Below, one piece after another: positions 1 to 9,770 of a stretch of 64,000 bases of DNA. Under the pieces are notes generated by a model. That model was not told the DNA's origin. It made no database searches and saw only the letters and a list, made by a program, of their open reading frames with translations. The stretch comes from Glebionis coronaria (Eukaryota; Streptophyta; Magnoliopsida; Asterales; Asteraceae), in the NCBI GenBank assembly GCA_025667525.1, contig CM046877.1:29399255-29463254 (forward strand), written 5' to 3'. Position 1 is the stretch's first letter. Every line of letters starts with the position of its first letter. The position numbers were made by a program, and so were the translations under genes.

Positions 1-301
1 TCTTTGTGGGATTGCAAGTCATCTGGAAAGACATGCCCTAAAGGAGCTACGGTGACCAATTACACAATTTTTTCTTTCTCTTGAATTCCTTTTAATCGTA
101 CTTTGTTTAACATATATTTATGATTTTATGTTATAGACGCTTGGCATCTATCATTCGCAAAACATAATGATCAGCAACTTAAAGTCATTAAACAGCCAAA
201 TGTTTCATATCCTCCTATATGCATGCAACAATGCCAAGCTACAAGGTGTGAGTATCTTAGCATCCGGGGTTAGCCCGAACACAGATGGTATTCATCTATC
301 A
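1..301 (+). pseudogene. Polygalacturonase PG-A, 3' part (exon 1 tail, intron, partial exon 2)
   Basis: Residues 1-51 are the end of exon 1, 52-136 is a GT-AG intron, and exon 2 starts at 137 and reads TLGIYHSQN. GH28 homology stops at about 301, six codons after the catalytic motif SPNTDGIH. The sequence then switches to PPR coding sequence. The GDD, GHG and RIK parts of the catalytic site are therefore missing. The 5' part of the same gene lies at the other end of the unit (27656 on), so each unit junction in this frame of reference runs through PG-A. Confidence 0.85.
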
Positions 302-1061
302 TTCAGAAAGTATGTCTCTTAGTAATGCGCTTATTGACATGTACGTGAAATCAGGTAGCATTCAGAAAGCTATGGATGTTTTTGAAAACATGAAATATCG
401 ATGTGTTATAACTTGGACTACTGTCATTGCTGGATTAGCTTTGCACGGTTTAGGAAAAGAAGCTCTTGAAATACTTTCAAGAATGGAAAAAAGACGTGTA
501 AAACCAAACGATGTCACACTAATTGCAGTTCTGTCTGCTTGTAGCCACAGTGGGTTAGTAAAATCTGGTCGTTGGTATTTCAAGAACTTACTTCCAAAGT
601 ACGGAATTAAACCAAGGATCGAGCACTATGGTTGCATGGTTGACTTACTAGGCCGAGCTGGATGTTTATCAGAAGCACAAGAAGTACTAAAGCAAATGCC
701 ATTTGAACCAAACGCTGCTATTTGGGGTTCACTTCTTGCTGCGTCCAGACTTTATGGAAACGTTGAACTAGGTGAAAATGCTTTGGAACAGTTGGTTAAA
801 TTGGAGCCTAATAACAGTGGTAACTTTTCGCTTCTTTCAAATATATATGCTGCTGAGGGACATTGGAGTGAGTCTGGTTCGATTAGGAAAGCGATGAGAG
901 ATAATGGTGTCAAGAAGGTATCCGGGGCGAGTTGTATTGAGTTGAATGGTAGAGTTCACGAGTTTGTTTCTGGGAACGGGCCGCATCCTCAACCTGAGAG
1001 ATTATTTGAAGTTATGTCCTTGTTAAATAGACATATGGATTTGAAAAGTATTCATATCTAA
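285..1061 (+). CDS. PLS-class PPR protein, C-terminal half with E/E+ motifs (chimeric start), copy 1
   Basis: This open frame of 258 codons encodes the C-terminal half of a plant pentatricopeptide-repeat RNA-binding protein. Such proteins act in mitochondria or plastids, usually in C-to-U editing. Repeats run from about residue 11 to 144, with the signature HYGCMVDLLGRAG at 114-126. E1 covers about 145-179, E2 about 180-214 and E+ about 215-250. There is no DYW deaminase domain. The closest remembered family is that of Arabidopsis At5g56310, an E-class PPR. The first nine residues are not PPR: the ATG arises by reading the polygalacturonase NTDGIH codons in another frame. Upstream repeats and any organelle targeting peptide are absent, so the product is probably not functional unless transcribed from the polygalacturonase promoter. 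The frame is unbroken and identical in all three copies. Confidence 0.8.
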   Translation: MVFIYHSESMSLSNALIDMYVKSGSIQKAMDVFENMKYRCVITWTTVIAGLALHGLGKEALEILSRMEKRRVKPNDVTLIAVLSACSHSGLVKSGRWYFKNLLPKYGIKPRIEHYGCMVDLLGRAGCLSEAQEVLKQMPFEPNAAIWGSLLAASRLYGNVELGENALEQLVKLEPNNSGNFSLLSNIYAAEGHWSESGSIRKAMRDNGVKKVSGASCIELNGRVHEFVSGNGPHPQPERLFEVMSLLNRHMDLKSIHI

Positions 1062-1071
1062 ATACTATAGG

Positions 1072-1777
1072 CAATCATATGAAGTTGTGAATGAATATGC
1101 TTCAAGGCTTTCCAAAAACCGTGTCAAATATAAACCTCAGCACCCCATACACTCCTGTGAAATACAGTATGATTTTCTGACACCCAGTGGACCCAGAAAC
1201 CAGGAGTATTGTTATAATGCTACCCTGATGAACGCGTTGCTTTAATTGGCAGGTCAGTCATGCCAATGTCATCCTCGGGTTTTGACGCTCAAGCCAACAT
1301 TTTGTACAAGCTTACCATCTTAAGGCACCAGGCACCAGTTTCGGTTCATATATCTTTAATCCAGATGAAAGTTTACCAGTAACTGAAGGTATACCGGTCA
1401 GTCATTTTAATGGCATGTTGGATTCTGGAATATGTGATCGCGTGGCTCTTGGAGAGACTGATGATCCCACACCAGAGGCTTCTGTGTACTCATACACAGC
1501 TGCTTCATTGCTGCGTTTGTTCACCAAACCAGCGTCGAATTATGTGAGTTTCTGGTCTAGTATTCTGAACAGCTTTTCTAAATTTAATGAACCAATGAAT
1601 GTGGCACTTCCTAATCGTGTTGAGTTAGCACTCAAGAAAATAGAAACTCGTTTTGCAATTGGTGAAGTCGGAAAAGTAACCTTGTATTGGTTTTTGTATA
1701 TGAGTGTTTTGGATAAAAGTAATAAGGAATTAAAAAAGTTTTTGTATGATATCATCTCTCAACTCTCAGTTGCATAA
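1072..1777 (+). pseudogene. Endogenous rhabdovirus nucleocapsid-like relic (N-like A), copy 1
   Basis: This is a diverged, frameshifted paralogue of the longer nucleocapsid-like sequence at 25385-26524. The two align from the first codons through the segment with YSYTAASLLRLFTKPAS. Several small indels break the first ~340 bases. The last 120 codons (1415-1777) are open and end at a TAA where the paralogue continues, so the C-terminal third is lost. It starts only 11 bases after the PPR stop, and the paralogue also lies just behind a PPR relic. The virus-derived piece was therefore in place before the internal duplication. Assignment to plant rhabdovirus N proteins rests on family resemblance read by eye. 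Confidence 0.65.
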
Positions 1778-2248
1778 GAGCAAGTCATTGACATGCGTAT
1801 CATAAAGTTTTGCCTGTGCCTGTCTGCCCGTATGCGGATATAATAACTGTTCAATTTCTGATAATACTTCATTAAAATCTGTTGTTTAGGAAAAACAATT
1901 TAACTATGATTGCAAAAACAAAATATCGATGATCAGCATAACAGTTGGAATCTTTAAAATTACAACTTAGGAGTCTATAAGCATTAAAATATAAGGCGAG
2001 TCTTAAGAAAATATGAATTTTGTTCGAAAGATGGCAAACATTAAGAGCAATGGCTCACATTAACTTAAATGACAATCATCTCTAAACACTTCAACAAGTC
2101 TTGCTGCTGCTGTATACCCGAGATTGCAAAAGTTTGAAAACAAGACAATGATCTCAAGATAAATTCACCTTGGACAAATTATTTGATGCAAACTTAACAT
2201 TCTTGAACCTTACATCTGCACTTTATCTTCCATTGAGTTTGACGATTT
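1778..2248. other. Intergenic, no gene seen
   Basis: AT-rich spacer between the nucleocapsid-like relic and the convergent F-box gene. It probably contains the F-box 3' UTR. No repeat structure or coding frame is convincing here. The equivalent stretches are 29815-30285 and 57853-58323. Confidence 0.6.
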
Positions 2249-3295
2249 TTATATGGATCTGCTGAATTTTGGTGAGAAGAGGCTTTCCGCATAATCACAT
2301 ATAAGATACATGTGCTTTTTCCAATGATAAACTCTATAAGAAATATCAACACTGTTACAGATAGTTTGTTCTTCAACATCATATATCCACAATAGACCGC
2401 TGGTTATAAACACAACTCTCCCATTCTCATACAAAACATTGTTATTAGGACATCTATTCCACGTTTCCCACCCATAAAAGGTTCTGTCCATTGGAGGAGT
2501 TTCATCAAACTCATGGAATACAATCTTTGTCCATGATTTACGTACCCCATACTCATTCATAAACCAAATATGACCTTTCTCTCTATGGAACACAGCAAGC
2601 TTTTCACCAAGTGCGACAAGCCTAATATTTTCATTAGGAAAACCGGGGGACGGTAGTTCACTAAATTTCTCATCTGCTAAACTAAAAGCAACGATAACCG
2701 TTTTAGAATAGTTACTAACAATCCAATGAAGAAAGCCATTAACAAAAACACCTGAAAACCGCGCCATATAACATTTATTACATGAAACGGTCACCTGCTT
2801 CCAAGTATTTGTTCTAAGGCTATATACATGCACATTAGAACTAGTGATATTAACAACCTTGTAATCATCTGTCACAGAATCATAACCAATTCCCAGCGTA
2901 TCAAAAAAGTCAACTTGTTCATGGAATGGCAATTGCACATAGTCATGAGTAGTTGGGTTTAAAACTGTAAGAGTATAAACTTTACGCAAGTAATTATAAT
3001 TAGAACCTAAAACCAGCCCATTGACAGAACCATGCGTAAGGTGAAGATCAAATAACGACAACCTGCCTTGTGTCTCCACTCTTTCATGGTTTACATAAAA
3101 ACCAGATTCATGAGTACTGAAGAGGGATAGATTATTGTTACGCGTTTTTTGATGCTTTTGGATGAATCGGGTTTCTGAAAGTAAAAATAGCCATTTCTTT
3201 GAAACGCACCTGAACCGGCATACGGAGTCCGGTGGAAGACGATGTAGAATGTGGGTCGTGATGACATCCTGCGGGATTATTGACATAGACGCCAT
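2249..3295 (-). CDS. F-box/FBA protein (F-box A), copy 1
   Basis: This is a complete single-exon frame of 348 codons. The F-box lies at about residues 5-45 (IPQDVITTHILHRLP, then RFRCVSKKW). It is expected to bind SKP1 and bring the protein into an SCF ubiquitin ligase. The rest is an F-box-associated type 1 (FBA) domain with the usual markers: SVNGLVLG near 89, LNPTTHDYVQLP near 112-123, GIGYDSVTDDYKVV near 135, VHVYSLRTNTWKQV near 155, GVFVNGFLHWIV near 183 and SLADEKFSELP near 209. The target is unknown. The length is normal for the family (350-400). The start is the first of two close ATGs (MASM), conserved in paralogue F-box C. Copy 1 has Phe in the C-terminal SLFSPKF where copies 2 and 3 have Val. 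No stop or frameshift is present in any copy. Confidence 0.9.
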   Translation of the reverse strand: MASMSIIPQDVITTHILHRLPPDSVCRFRCVSKKWLFLLSETRFIQKHQKTRNNNLSLFSTHESGFYVNHERVETQGRLSLFDLHLTHGSVNGLVLGSNYNYLRKVYTLTVLNPTTHDYVQLPFHEQVDFFDTLGIGYDSVTDDYKVVNITSSNVHVYSLRTNTWKQVTVSCNKCYMARFSGVFVNGFLHWIVSNYSKTVIVAFSLADEKFSELPSPGFPNENIRLVALGEKLAVFHREKGHIWFMNEYGVRKSWTKIVFHEFDETPPMDRTFYGWETWNRCPNNNVLYENGRVVFITSGLLWIYDVEEQTICNSVDISYRVYHWKKHMYLICDYAESLFSPKFSRSI

Positions 3296-3719
3296 AATAT
3301 TGTAATTTTTGGGACGAGATCGAATACCTTATAGCTGTGAATGTTATACCTAAAATCAAAGAAATGCATGGGCTCTAAGTGAACCCAAACCCATTTGTAT
3401 GTATAATCCTTGGGCTTCAAGTGAACCCAAGCCCATTCGTACATGGCAGAAGCTACGATTTTGCCAAATGATTTTCCGATTTTTGGCAGGTGCTGAGCAA
3501 GGCTATAACATTATTGTGAGTACACTCGTAAGATTATAATATCTCCTAGTCATAATAATACCCGTGAACGCACGAGTTTTTTTTCTAAATTTGTTTATAA
3601 TTTGTAACTACGGGTTTTAGTTATTAGTTATTTGAAGGCTCGTGGTAAAAGATCAATTGCACTAATGATCTCCATGATCCTATATATCCTCATTGGGTTT
3701 TTTTTTTGTAGATACTGTT
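3296..3719. promoter_or_regulatory. F-box A upstream region
   Basis: This 5' flank of the minus-strand F-box gene contains two imperfect copies of a ~35-bp segment (GGGCTCTAAGTGAACCC near 3370 and GGGCTTCAAGTGAACCC near 3412). Both are followed by CCCATT and a T/CGTA. The same GTGGGCTCTAAGTGAA block occurs upstream of the paralogue F-box C (about 22810), so this is an inherited promoter region and not a transposon. The part after about 3540 is AT-rich with no clear element. Confidence 0.5.
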
Positions 3720-5167
3720 TGTTATGTTTAATCGGTTATGTGGTTATGTGTCGGGTTCACGTGCATGCATGGCTAGAGCTTACTAGTTTAATAAGTCTTT
3801 AGGTACTACATACGTAGTATTATGTATATGCAAGGAGTAGTTAATCCGTAGTAACTTGAATTGGTAAAAGAGTATGACCGAGTTTTAAGTACTGCTTGTA
3901 CTCGTTGGGTTCTTACCTAGTTTCTAGGTAACTAGTTCATGTTTATTTTGTTAGGCTATTTAAAGTCATGTAATCTATAAATCAAAGTATCAGTATCCAA
4001 TTTTCTGATAATTTTCCCTTTACCTAGAACTCGGGAAGATCGGAGGGAGCCTCGGCCGGCGGGTGTGTTGGTCTGCGAAGGGCGGCGTGAAAGATCGGTT
4101 CGGGACAGCAGGTGGCTGTTCGGGATGTGTTGCAGCAGAAGACGAAGCCGTTAAGGTGTTTCGGTCGACCGTTGTTGTGGTAGATATACCGGTTGAAATG
4201 ACGGGGGTGACCGGTTGTAAACATTGGTGTTCCGGGCTGTTATTAGTGATCAAAGGAAGAAGGTAAAAGGGCTGTTTCGGTTATTAGTTGCGGGTTTGAG
4301 CAACTATATATGACCGGGGACAACAACAGGTTTCATGTTTGTTCGGCGTGAGAGACTAACCGATGTCGCGGGATAAACGGACGGGAGGAGTCGGGAAAAG
4401 CGGGTAGCTTTGATTCGGTTCGTTTGGCAAAGAAAACAGGAGAAGCGGATGGCTTTGTTTTCTTCATCGGTGGAATAGTGCTCTTGGAACAAGGTTATGT
4501 GAAGATGTTAGGGATTGTAATTTGTGATGTTGTAATCACAGGTTCCATCCTTAATCGATTGTCTGTGTGAGAAACAAAGACGCGGAAAAGGACGAGCGGA
4601 AGGAAATCAAAGCGGGTGGCTTGAGTTTGGCTCATGTTGCGGTTATTAGAAGACAGTAGAGGTGATGGTCGCCTTGTTTCGTGATTGGTGGAAGAATCGC
4701 ACGGAATAGATTTGATCGGAAAAAGGTATGGTTGCCATGAAAAGAATGGAATGTGGAAAAGAACACAGTGTGATATTATGGCGTTAGAGTTCAAATCGGG
4801 TAGCTTTGGATGTGGCCGGGGATGAGGCCAGGGATCCGGGAAAAGTCGAGATGGTTGTATCCAACGAGATGCCATGTTACATGTCGCAAGTGTTGTTTAA
4901 AGAGGTTTAGATAGAGAGGACTTTGGATCTGACCGCGGTGAAGGTCGAGTGGTGCGGGATAGGTCGAGATGGTTCATGGTGAAAGTAATTCGGTGTTGCA
5001 ATTTGTGAATGACCTAAACAACCGATTAAAGGGGTGATTGTTAGGTTTAATCAGTTATGTATCGGGTTCACGTGCTTGCATAGTTAGAGCTTACTAGTTT
5101 ATTAAGTCTTTAGGTACGACATACGTAATATTAACATATATGCACGTAGTAGTTAATCCGTAGTAAC
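3720..5167 (+). mobile_element. Small non-coding LTR retroelement with truncated LTR, copy 1
   Basis: Two direct repeats bound this stretch. The first begins TGTTATGTTTAATCGG at 3720 and matches for ~136 bp. The second begins TGTTAGGTTTAATCAG at 5039. The second is preceded by a purine tract AAAGGGGTGAT that looks like a polypurine tract, so 5039-5167 is the start of the 3' LTR. It is cut off at 5167 by the gypsy sequence. The interior (about 4030-5030) is GC-richer than its surroundings. It has no gag or pol frame I recognise, which suggests a non-autonomous (LARD/TRIM-type) element. The end of the 5' LTR and the primer-binding site could not be fixed. Confidence 0.6.
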
Positions 5168-5778
5168 GTGTCGCGCCCAGTGAGAGGTGGAGTAGGGGTG
5201 ATGGGGACATCTCCCCCCACTTTCGATTCCCCGGATTGACGTTCCTTGGATTTTCCTGATAAGGGTTTCCCTTCGTCATTAGTAGAGTTCGAGTTTAGTG
5301 TAGGGTCCCACGGATGGCGCCAAATTGTTGATACAAAAGTTGAATGATCCTCGCTTAACCTGAATTAGGCTTAATTCGGGTGTCCGGGCTCCTACCTTTG
5401 TGGAACCCTTGGGGGTTCCTTATATAGGCGGTAAAACCCTAGTGGGCTTTACCGAAACTTCTGCCCCAAGTAAGAGATAAGTGTCATTAATTGATTGTTA
5501 TAAGAGATAAGTGCCATTAATTGATTTTTATCTTCTAATTATAGTTAGTTTATATCTTCTTCCTTAGGGTAAATCACAATCTTAATTAGATAATGATTTT
5601 GTCTAACCCTCTACCGGACGTACCAGGCCGTGGGTCGCACATGACACATGCGAGTGTGCGACCATTGTTCATCCAAAACCCATAGGCTCGAATGACATTA
5701 CTCCAACCCATTCGTGATGGGCCCGATACGGGTAGTACCCTTGGGCCGGGTTCATGACCCGGGGACTATACGTCATCA
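5168..5778 (-). mobile_element. Ty3/gypsy 5' LTR and leader fragment, minus strand, copy 1
   Basis: Read on the minus strand, an LTR runs from TGATGACG (5778) to ATCAACA (5336), about 443 bp with TG...CA ends. It is followed at 5335-5306 by TTTGGCGCCATCCGTGGGA, the typical leader start of plant gypsy (Tat-like) elements. The short frame beyond (MTKGNPYQENPRN, at 5279-5168) resembles the start of a gypsy gag. It is truncated where it meets the other LTR element. A duplicated 29-bp segment (AAGAGATAAGTG) lies near 5471-5525 inside the LTR. No 3' LTR is present. Confidence 0.75.
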
Positions 5779-5809
5779 AATTTTTTTTGCCAACAATATT
5801 TTCCAACAA

Positions 5810-6902
5810 TAATGCCATCGGAAAAGATGATGTTTGGATTAAGTTCCATAAGGTCAATCATGTTACAATATCTAGTGGAACCCTTGATGCACAAGGCGGT
5901 TCTTTGTGGGCTTGCAAGTTATCTGGAAAGACATGTCCTAAAGGAGCTACGGTACGACCCATTACACTATTTTTTTCTCTTGAATTCATTTTAATCGTAC
6001 TGTGTTTAACATGTATTTATGATTTTGTGTTACAGACGCTTGGCATCTATCATTCGCAAAACATAGTGATCAGCAACTTAATGTCATTAAACAGCCAAAT
6101 GTTTCATATCCTCCTATATGCATGCAACAATGCCAAGCTACAAGGTGTGAGTATCTTAGCATCCAGAACCAGCCCGAACACATATGGTATTCATCTATCA
6201 CTTTCTACGGGTATTACCATCTTGGGCTCTAAGATCTCGACGGGGGATGATTGTGTTTCCATAGGCCCAGAAAATTCCAATATCTGGATAGAAAAGGTCA
6301 CGTGTGGCCCTGGTCACGGCATAAAGTATATTTATAAATATAAAAGTGTTTAGATTCAACTTATATGCATATTTGTATGTATGAGTCATGTTAAACATAT
6401 AAACACTTGCGTTATAACTAACTAAATGTAAATACATTGCATTCTTTTTTGCAGCATTGGGAGTCTAGGATGGGATTTACAGGAAGCCGGTGTCCAAAAC
6501 ATAACCGTAAAAAGTTCAACATTTATAGGTACTCAAAATGGCGTGAGGATAAAGACATGGGCTCGTCGTAGCAATGGGTTAGTTAGGAATATATTTTTCA
6601 CGCATGCAACAATGGTGAACGTAAAATACCCAATCATAATAGAGGGAAAATATTGCCCCCACAATACAAACTGTCCCAAAGAAGCTGCTGGAGTAAAGAT
6701 AACTAACTTGGTATATGAGGATGTACACGGAACATCAGCAACACAAGTGGCCGTGAAATTTGATTGTAGCAAAGGAAGCCCTTGTCCTGGAATAAGATTA
6801 AAGGATGTTAACCTCCGTTATGCGGGTAAACCAGCCATTTCGTCTTGCTCTTTTGCTGCTGGTACTGCTTCTAGATTACTTATACCAAAAAGTTGTTTGT
6901 AA
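5810..6902 (+). pseudogene. Polygalacturonase PG-B, 5'-truncated, GH28, copy 1
   Basis: Three exons with GT-AG introns are visible: 5810-5951, 6036-6325 and 6455-6902. The spliced frame is open and ends in the family-typical LLIPKSCL. It would encode a GH28 pectin hydrolase, which cleaves alpha-1,4-galacturonan in cell walls and is usually secreted. The GDDC motif (TGDDCVSIG), CGPGHGI and RIKTW are present. The first catalytic motif reads SPNTYGIH instead of NTD, losing one of the three conserved Asp residues. The gene begins mid-exon 1: the first ~95 residues, including the signal peptide, are replaced by gypsy LTR sequence. Both faults argue for a pseudogene. Confidence 0.85.
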
Positions 6903-7467
6903 CTATGCGTAATTAGAATATTAATTTCTAAGTTTTGTAAGAACATCTTTGGACAGTTGGATTTGTAGCTCGTTGCAGCGGGTCAATTTGGAATAGGGTT
7001 TTTAAACTATAACCATTGTTTAGACTTCTTTTACTCATTTAATTTGTTCATAAAAATATTACCAAGTTACGTAATGTTTTCTCATCAAGTGCTTAGACCA
7101 TGTTTGTTCACAACCCAAACCAACCCAATCCCCTATTAAAAAATTATTTTCTTACTCATGCACCTATACAACAAATTCATACAATCAATCCCAACCTTTT
7201 TACAATTTATCCACAATCCAACCCAACCTAATATATTATTATTTCATTTATATTTAGTTTAATATTAAAATTTAATATCAAATAAAACTTTAAATTAAAT
7301 ACAATATTTATTTAATAATAATCTGTTGCAATGGGCCTTTTAAAACAGATTGGTGTAAATTATGTTGGGCTTCACATAAAAACAGGCCTTTAATACATAA
7401 TATTCCGTAAATTAGTTATACGTATATTAGGTTTTACTGTATAATCTTCTTTTTCATAGCCGCTTCT
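6903..7467. other. PG-B 3' flank, AT-rich
   Basis: This is non-coding DNA downstream of PG-B. The bases TCT at 7465-7467 are the left target-site duplication of the CACTA element. A segment TCTTTTTCATAGCCGCTT at 7448-7465 recurs directly beyond the right end of that element (13178). No gene is seen. Equivalent stretches are 34940-35504 and 62961-63525. Confidence 0.6.
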
Positions 7468-7510
7468 CACTACAATATTCGACCCCTTCCCTGGTCAATT
7501 TCGCGATGTT

Positions 7511-7989
7511 TCCCTGGCGACATGTCGCCAGGGAAGGGGAATCCCTGGCGACATGTCGCCAGGGAAACGTCGCCAAGAAAGGCTGGTGCGGGATTGTTTC
7601 CCTGGCGACTAATTAGGGTTTCCCTGGCGACTAAGTGGGCCCCGCAACTCTTTGGTTCAAAAATTGGTGCCACACTGGAGTTGGTGCGGGATAGTTTCCC
7701 TGACGACATATGTCGCCAGGGAAAGTTGGCTGATTAAGGAACTTAAGTAAAAAAGTTTATTAATCCTCACTTTTCCCTGGCGACATGTCGCCAGGGAAAC
7801 TTGGCTGACTTTTTAGAAAGGCAAGTGAGCCCAAGTTTCTCTGGCGACATGTCGCCAGGGAAACTTGGTTTACTTTTTAGAAAGTCAAGTGAGCCCAAGT
7901 TTTCCTGGCGACATGTCGCCAGGGAAACTTGGCTGACTTTTTAGAAAGTCAAGTGAGCCCAAGTTTCCCTGGCGACATGTCGCCAGGGA
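7511..7989. repeat. Left subterminal palindrome array of the CACTA element
   Basis: The 24-bp palindrome (TCCCTGGCGACA plus reverse complement) occurs at 7511-7534, 7542-7565, 7774-7797 and 7966-7989. Near-perfect copies lie at 7838-7861 and 7902-7925. A variant at about 7696 has an AT inserted at the centre. Two half-sites (TCCCTGGCGACTAA) lie near 7600 and 7621. The last four full sites are separated by a repeated spacer AACTTGG...TTTTTAGAAAG. Arrays like this are expected to be the binding sites of the element's TNPA-like protein. Confidence 0.85.
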
Positions 7990-8305
7990 AACTTTGACAT
8001 TTTTTTTAGCTTCCTGCACAGCAGGCTGTTTCCAGATTTTTTCCGGAATTTTTCCGGAAAAAATCTACCGAAACCTGGGAATACAAATACAAAACCTGAA
8101 GATACAAATACTAAAAATCTACCACGAATCTAGTACCAAAACACAATAACATGTAACCTCTCGATCAATACAAATACACATGTCACAACTTGGGAACAAA
8201 GTTCCTAGTTACACTTATTAAACTTGCAATTCGGGGTTTACAATTATTAAACTTGCATGCTAAGGTAGGAAAAACAAGACAAGCATACTAACCATTGTTG
8301 ACATT

Positions 8306-8617
8306 CTACCCGTCGACATTATCATTACCACTCCCACCGACGCCACTACCGCTGCCTCCCGTGCCACTCCCGCTAGCACCACCCGATAGAAATGCTGAGA
8401 ACGCATCGGCAAACCTATCGTCACTTCTCATAAAGTTAAACACTTGAGACGCTTGTTCCAACCGTGGGTCGATGGGAGTAGGAGGAGGAATATAGTGAGC
8501 AGTCCTTCTCGGCACTATCTGGCCGACACCGGGCATGTGGCCTCGCTGCTTTCCACCTCGGACGATACGGTTGATCTCGTCGTCCGTATATTTGCCTACA
8601 GCCTTCTTCGCAAGCAT
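8306..8617 (-). pseudogene. TNPA-like (plant transposase Ptta/En/Spm) C-terminal fragment
   Basis: A 103-codon frame carries GKYTDDEINRIVRGGKQRG and MPGVGQIV (about residues 8-36). This is the typical end of the plant Ptta/En/Spm transposase family, whose members bind subterminal repeats. The frame then continues through a Gly/Ser-rich tail. Upstream (to the right), the open frame stops at a possible splice acceptor near 8626 (CTCCTAATG). No further family domain is visible, so only a last exon survives. It sits between the left and middle palindrome blocks. Confidence 0.65.
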
Positions 8618-8789
8618 CTCCTCCTAATGAAATGACAAAAATAAACGACAGTTAGTATATTATTTATTAGTCGGGTTGGTACATTATTTATCGGCTGGGA
8701 ATAGTAAAAAACCAAGGCATATCCAAAAAAACTAAAAAAAACAATATGTATTATCAATTATAATTAAAAGTTAAAAAAAACATACCGTT

Positions 8790-9245
8790 AAAGAGTGGTC
8801 GGGTCTCGGCTGTGGTCGGGGCGCGGGTGTGGTCGGGGCTCGGCTGCGGTCGGGTCTCGGCTGTGGTCGGGCTCGGCTACGGTCGGGACTCGGCTGCGGT
8901 GACCGGATATGTAAAAACAAAACCAAATATACTATCAATTATAATATAAGTTATATAAAAAATCAATTACAATATAAATTATAAAAAAATTATATAAAAA
9001 AAACCTTAACAATTACAATATAAATTATATAAAAAACCTTAATATATATTGCGGTGGTGGTGGTGCCGGTGAATGTAGTGTGCGTGGTGGTGGTGTTGGC
9101 GACTGGAGATGGTGGTGAGTGGTGGTGAGTGCACGTGTGCAGGTGTGGAGGAGAGTGATGGTGAGTGGTGGTGGTGAGTGGTGGTGGTGGTGATATAGCA
9201 GCGAAGGGTGTGGAGGAGAGTGGTGGTGGTGGTGATACAGCAGCA
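8790..9245. repeat. GC-rich minisatellite and GGT-rich tract in the CACTA element
   Basis: From 8800 to 8900 a ~16-20 bp unit of the form GGTCGGGxCTCGGCTGT repeats about six times. From 9048 to 9235 the plus strand is dominated by GGTGGTGG(A/T)G runs, with AT-rich DNA between. Long overlapping frames here on the minus strand (Pro/Thr/His-rich) are products of this composition and not genes. Confidence 0.6.
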
Positions 9246-9323
9246 ACAGCGAAGGAGATGAGGGTTTTTTTTATAAGTGTTGTGAGAAAAGATAAGGAGA
9301 TCTGGTCAATAAAGGTCTTTTTT

Positions 9324-9549
9324 TCCCTGGCGACAATCCCTGGCGACATGTCGCCAGGGATACTTTTGACTTTTGTCGTTTAGCCAAAAGCGCGCGTGAT
9401 TGAAACATTTTGGAGGGGTGTGACAAAGTTTCCCTGGCGACATGTCGCCAGGGATACCTTTGACTTTTCAACGCATATACACGTACCTATAACTTTTATC
9501 GTATCTCCCAAACCTTCCCTGGCGACATGTCGCCAGGGATACCTTTGAC
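9324..9549. repeat. Middle palindrome block of the CACTA element
   Basis: Full palindromes lie at 9337-9360, 9431-9454 and 9526-9549, with a half-site at about 9324. The last two are each followed by the same ~40 bp (ACCTTTGACTTTTCAACGCA), so the repeat unit here is palindrome plus spacer. An AT-rich ATT/AAT run follows (9588-9690). Confidence 0.75.
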
Positions 9550-9770
9550 TTTTCAACGCATATACACGTACCTAAATTGTTACTTATGTATTATTATAAT
9601 TAGTAATAAAATAATAATAATAATTATTATTTATAAAATAATAATTATTATTATTACAATTTATAAAATAATTATTATTATTTATAAAATAACTATATCA
9701 TCCCGGTCAGTTTAATTTCTAAATTCATTCCGATTTATTCCGTTTAGTTTCTCGATTTATTCTAATTCGG

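Noticed and set aside
4020..4875. Minus-strand frames of 66-126 codons inside the LTR element
   Set aside because: Low-complexity, no motif, mutually overlapping, and changed by 1-bp indels in copy 3. They are internal non-coding retroelement sequence.
2249..6902. F-box genes next to polygalacturonase suggested a pollen S-locus (SLF) region
   Set aside because: No S-RNase or pistil determinant is present. The F-box/FBA family is very large in plants, and most copies here are relics.
7470..7737. Overlapping frames on both strands reading MSPGK / WRHVARET in the palindrome blocks
   Set aside because: They are translations of the palindromic repeat in several frames, with no conserved protein feature.
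7511..7989. Regularly spaced palindromes looked CRISPR-like
   Set aside because: Spacers are near-identical, not unique, there are no cas genes, and the context is a plant CACTA transposon.
8990..9349. Pro/Thr/His-rich 119-codon minus-strand frame
   Set aside because: Product of GGT-repeat composition. It varies between copies and has no family resemblance.
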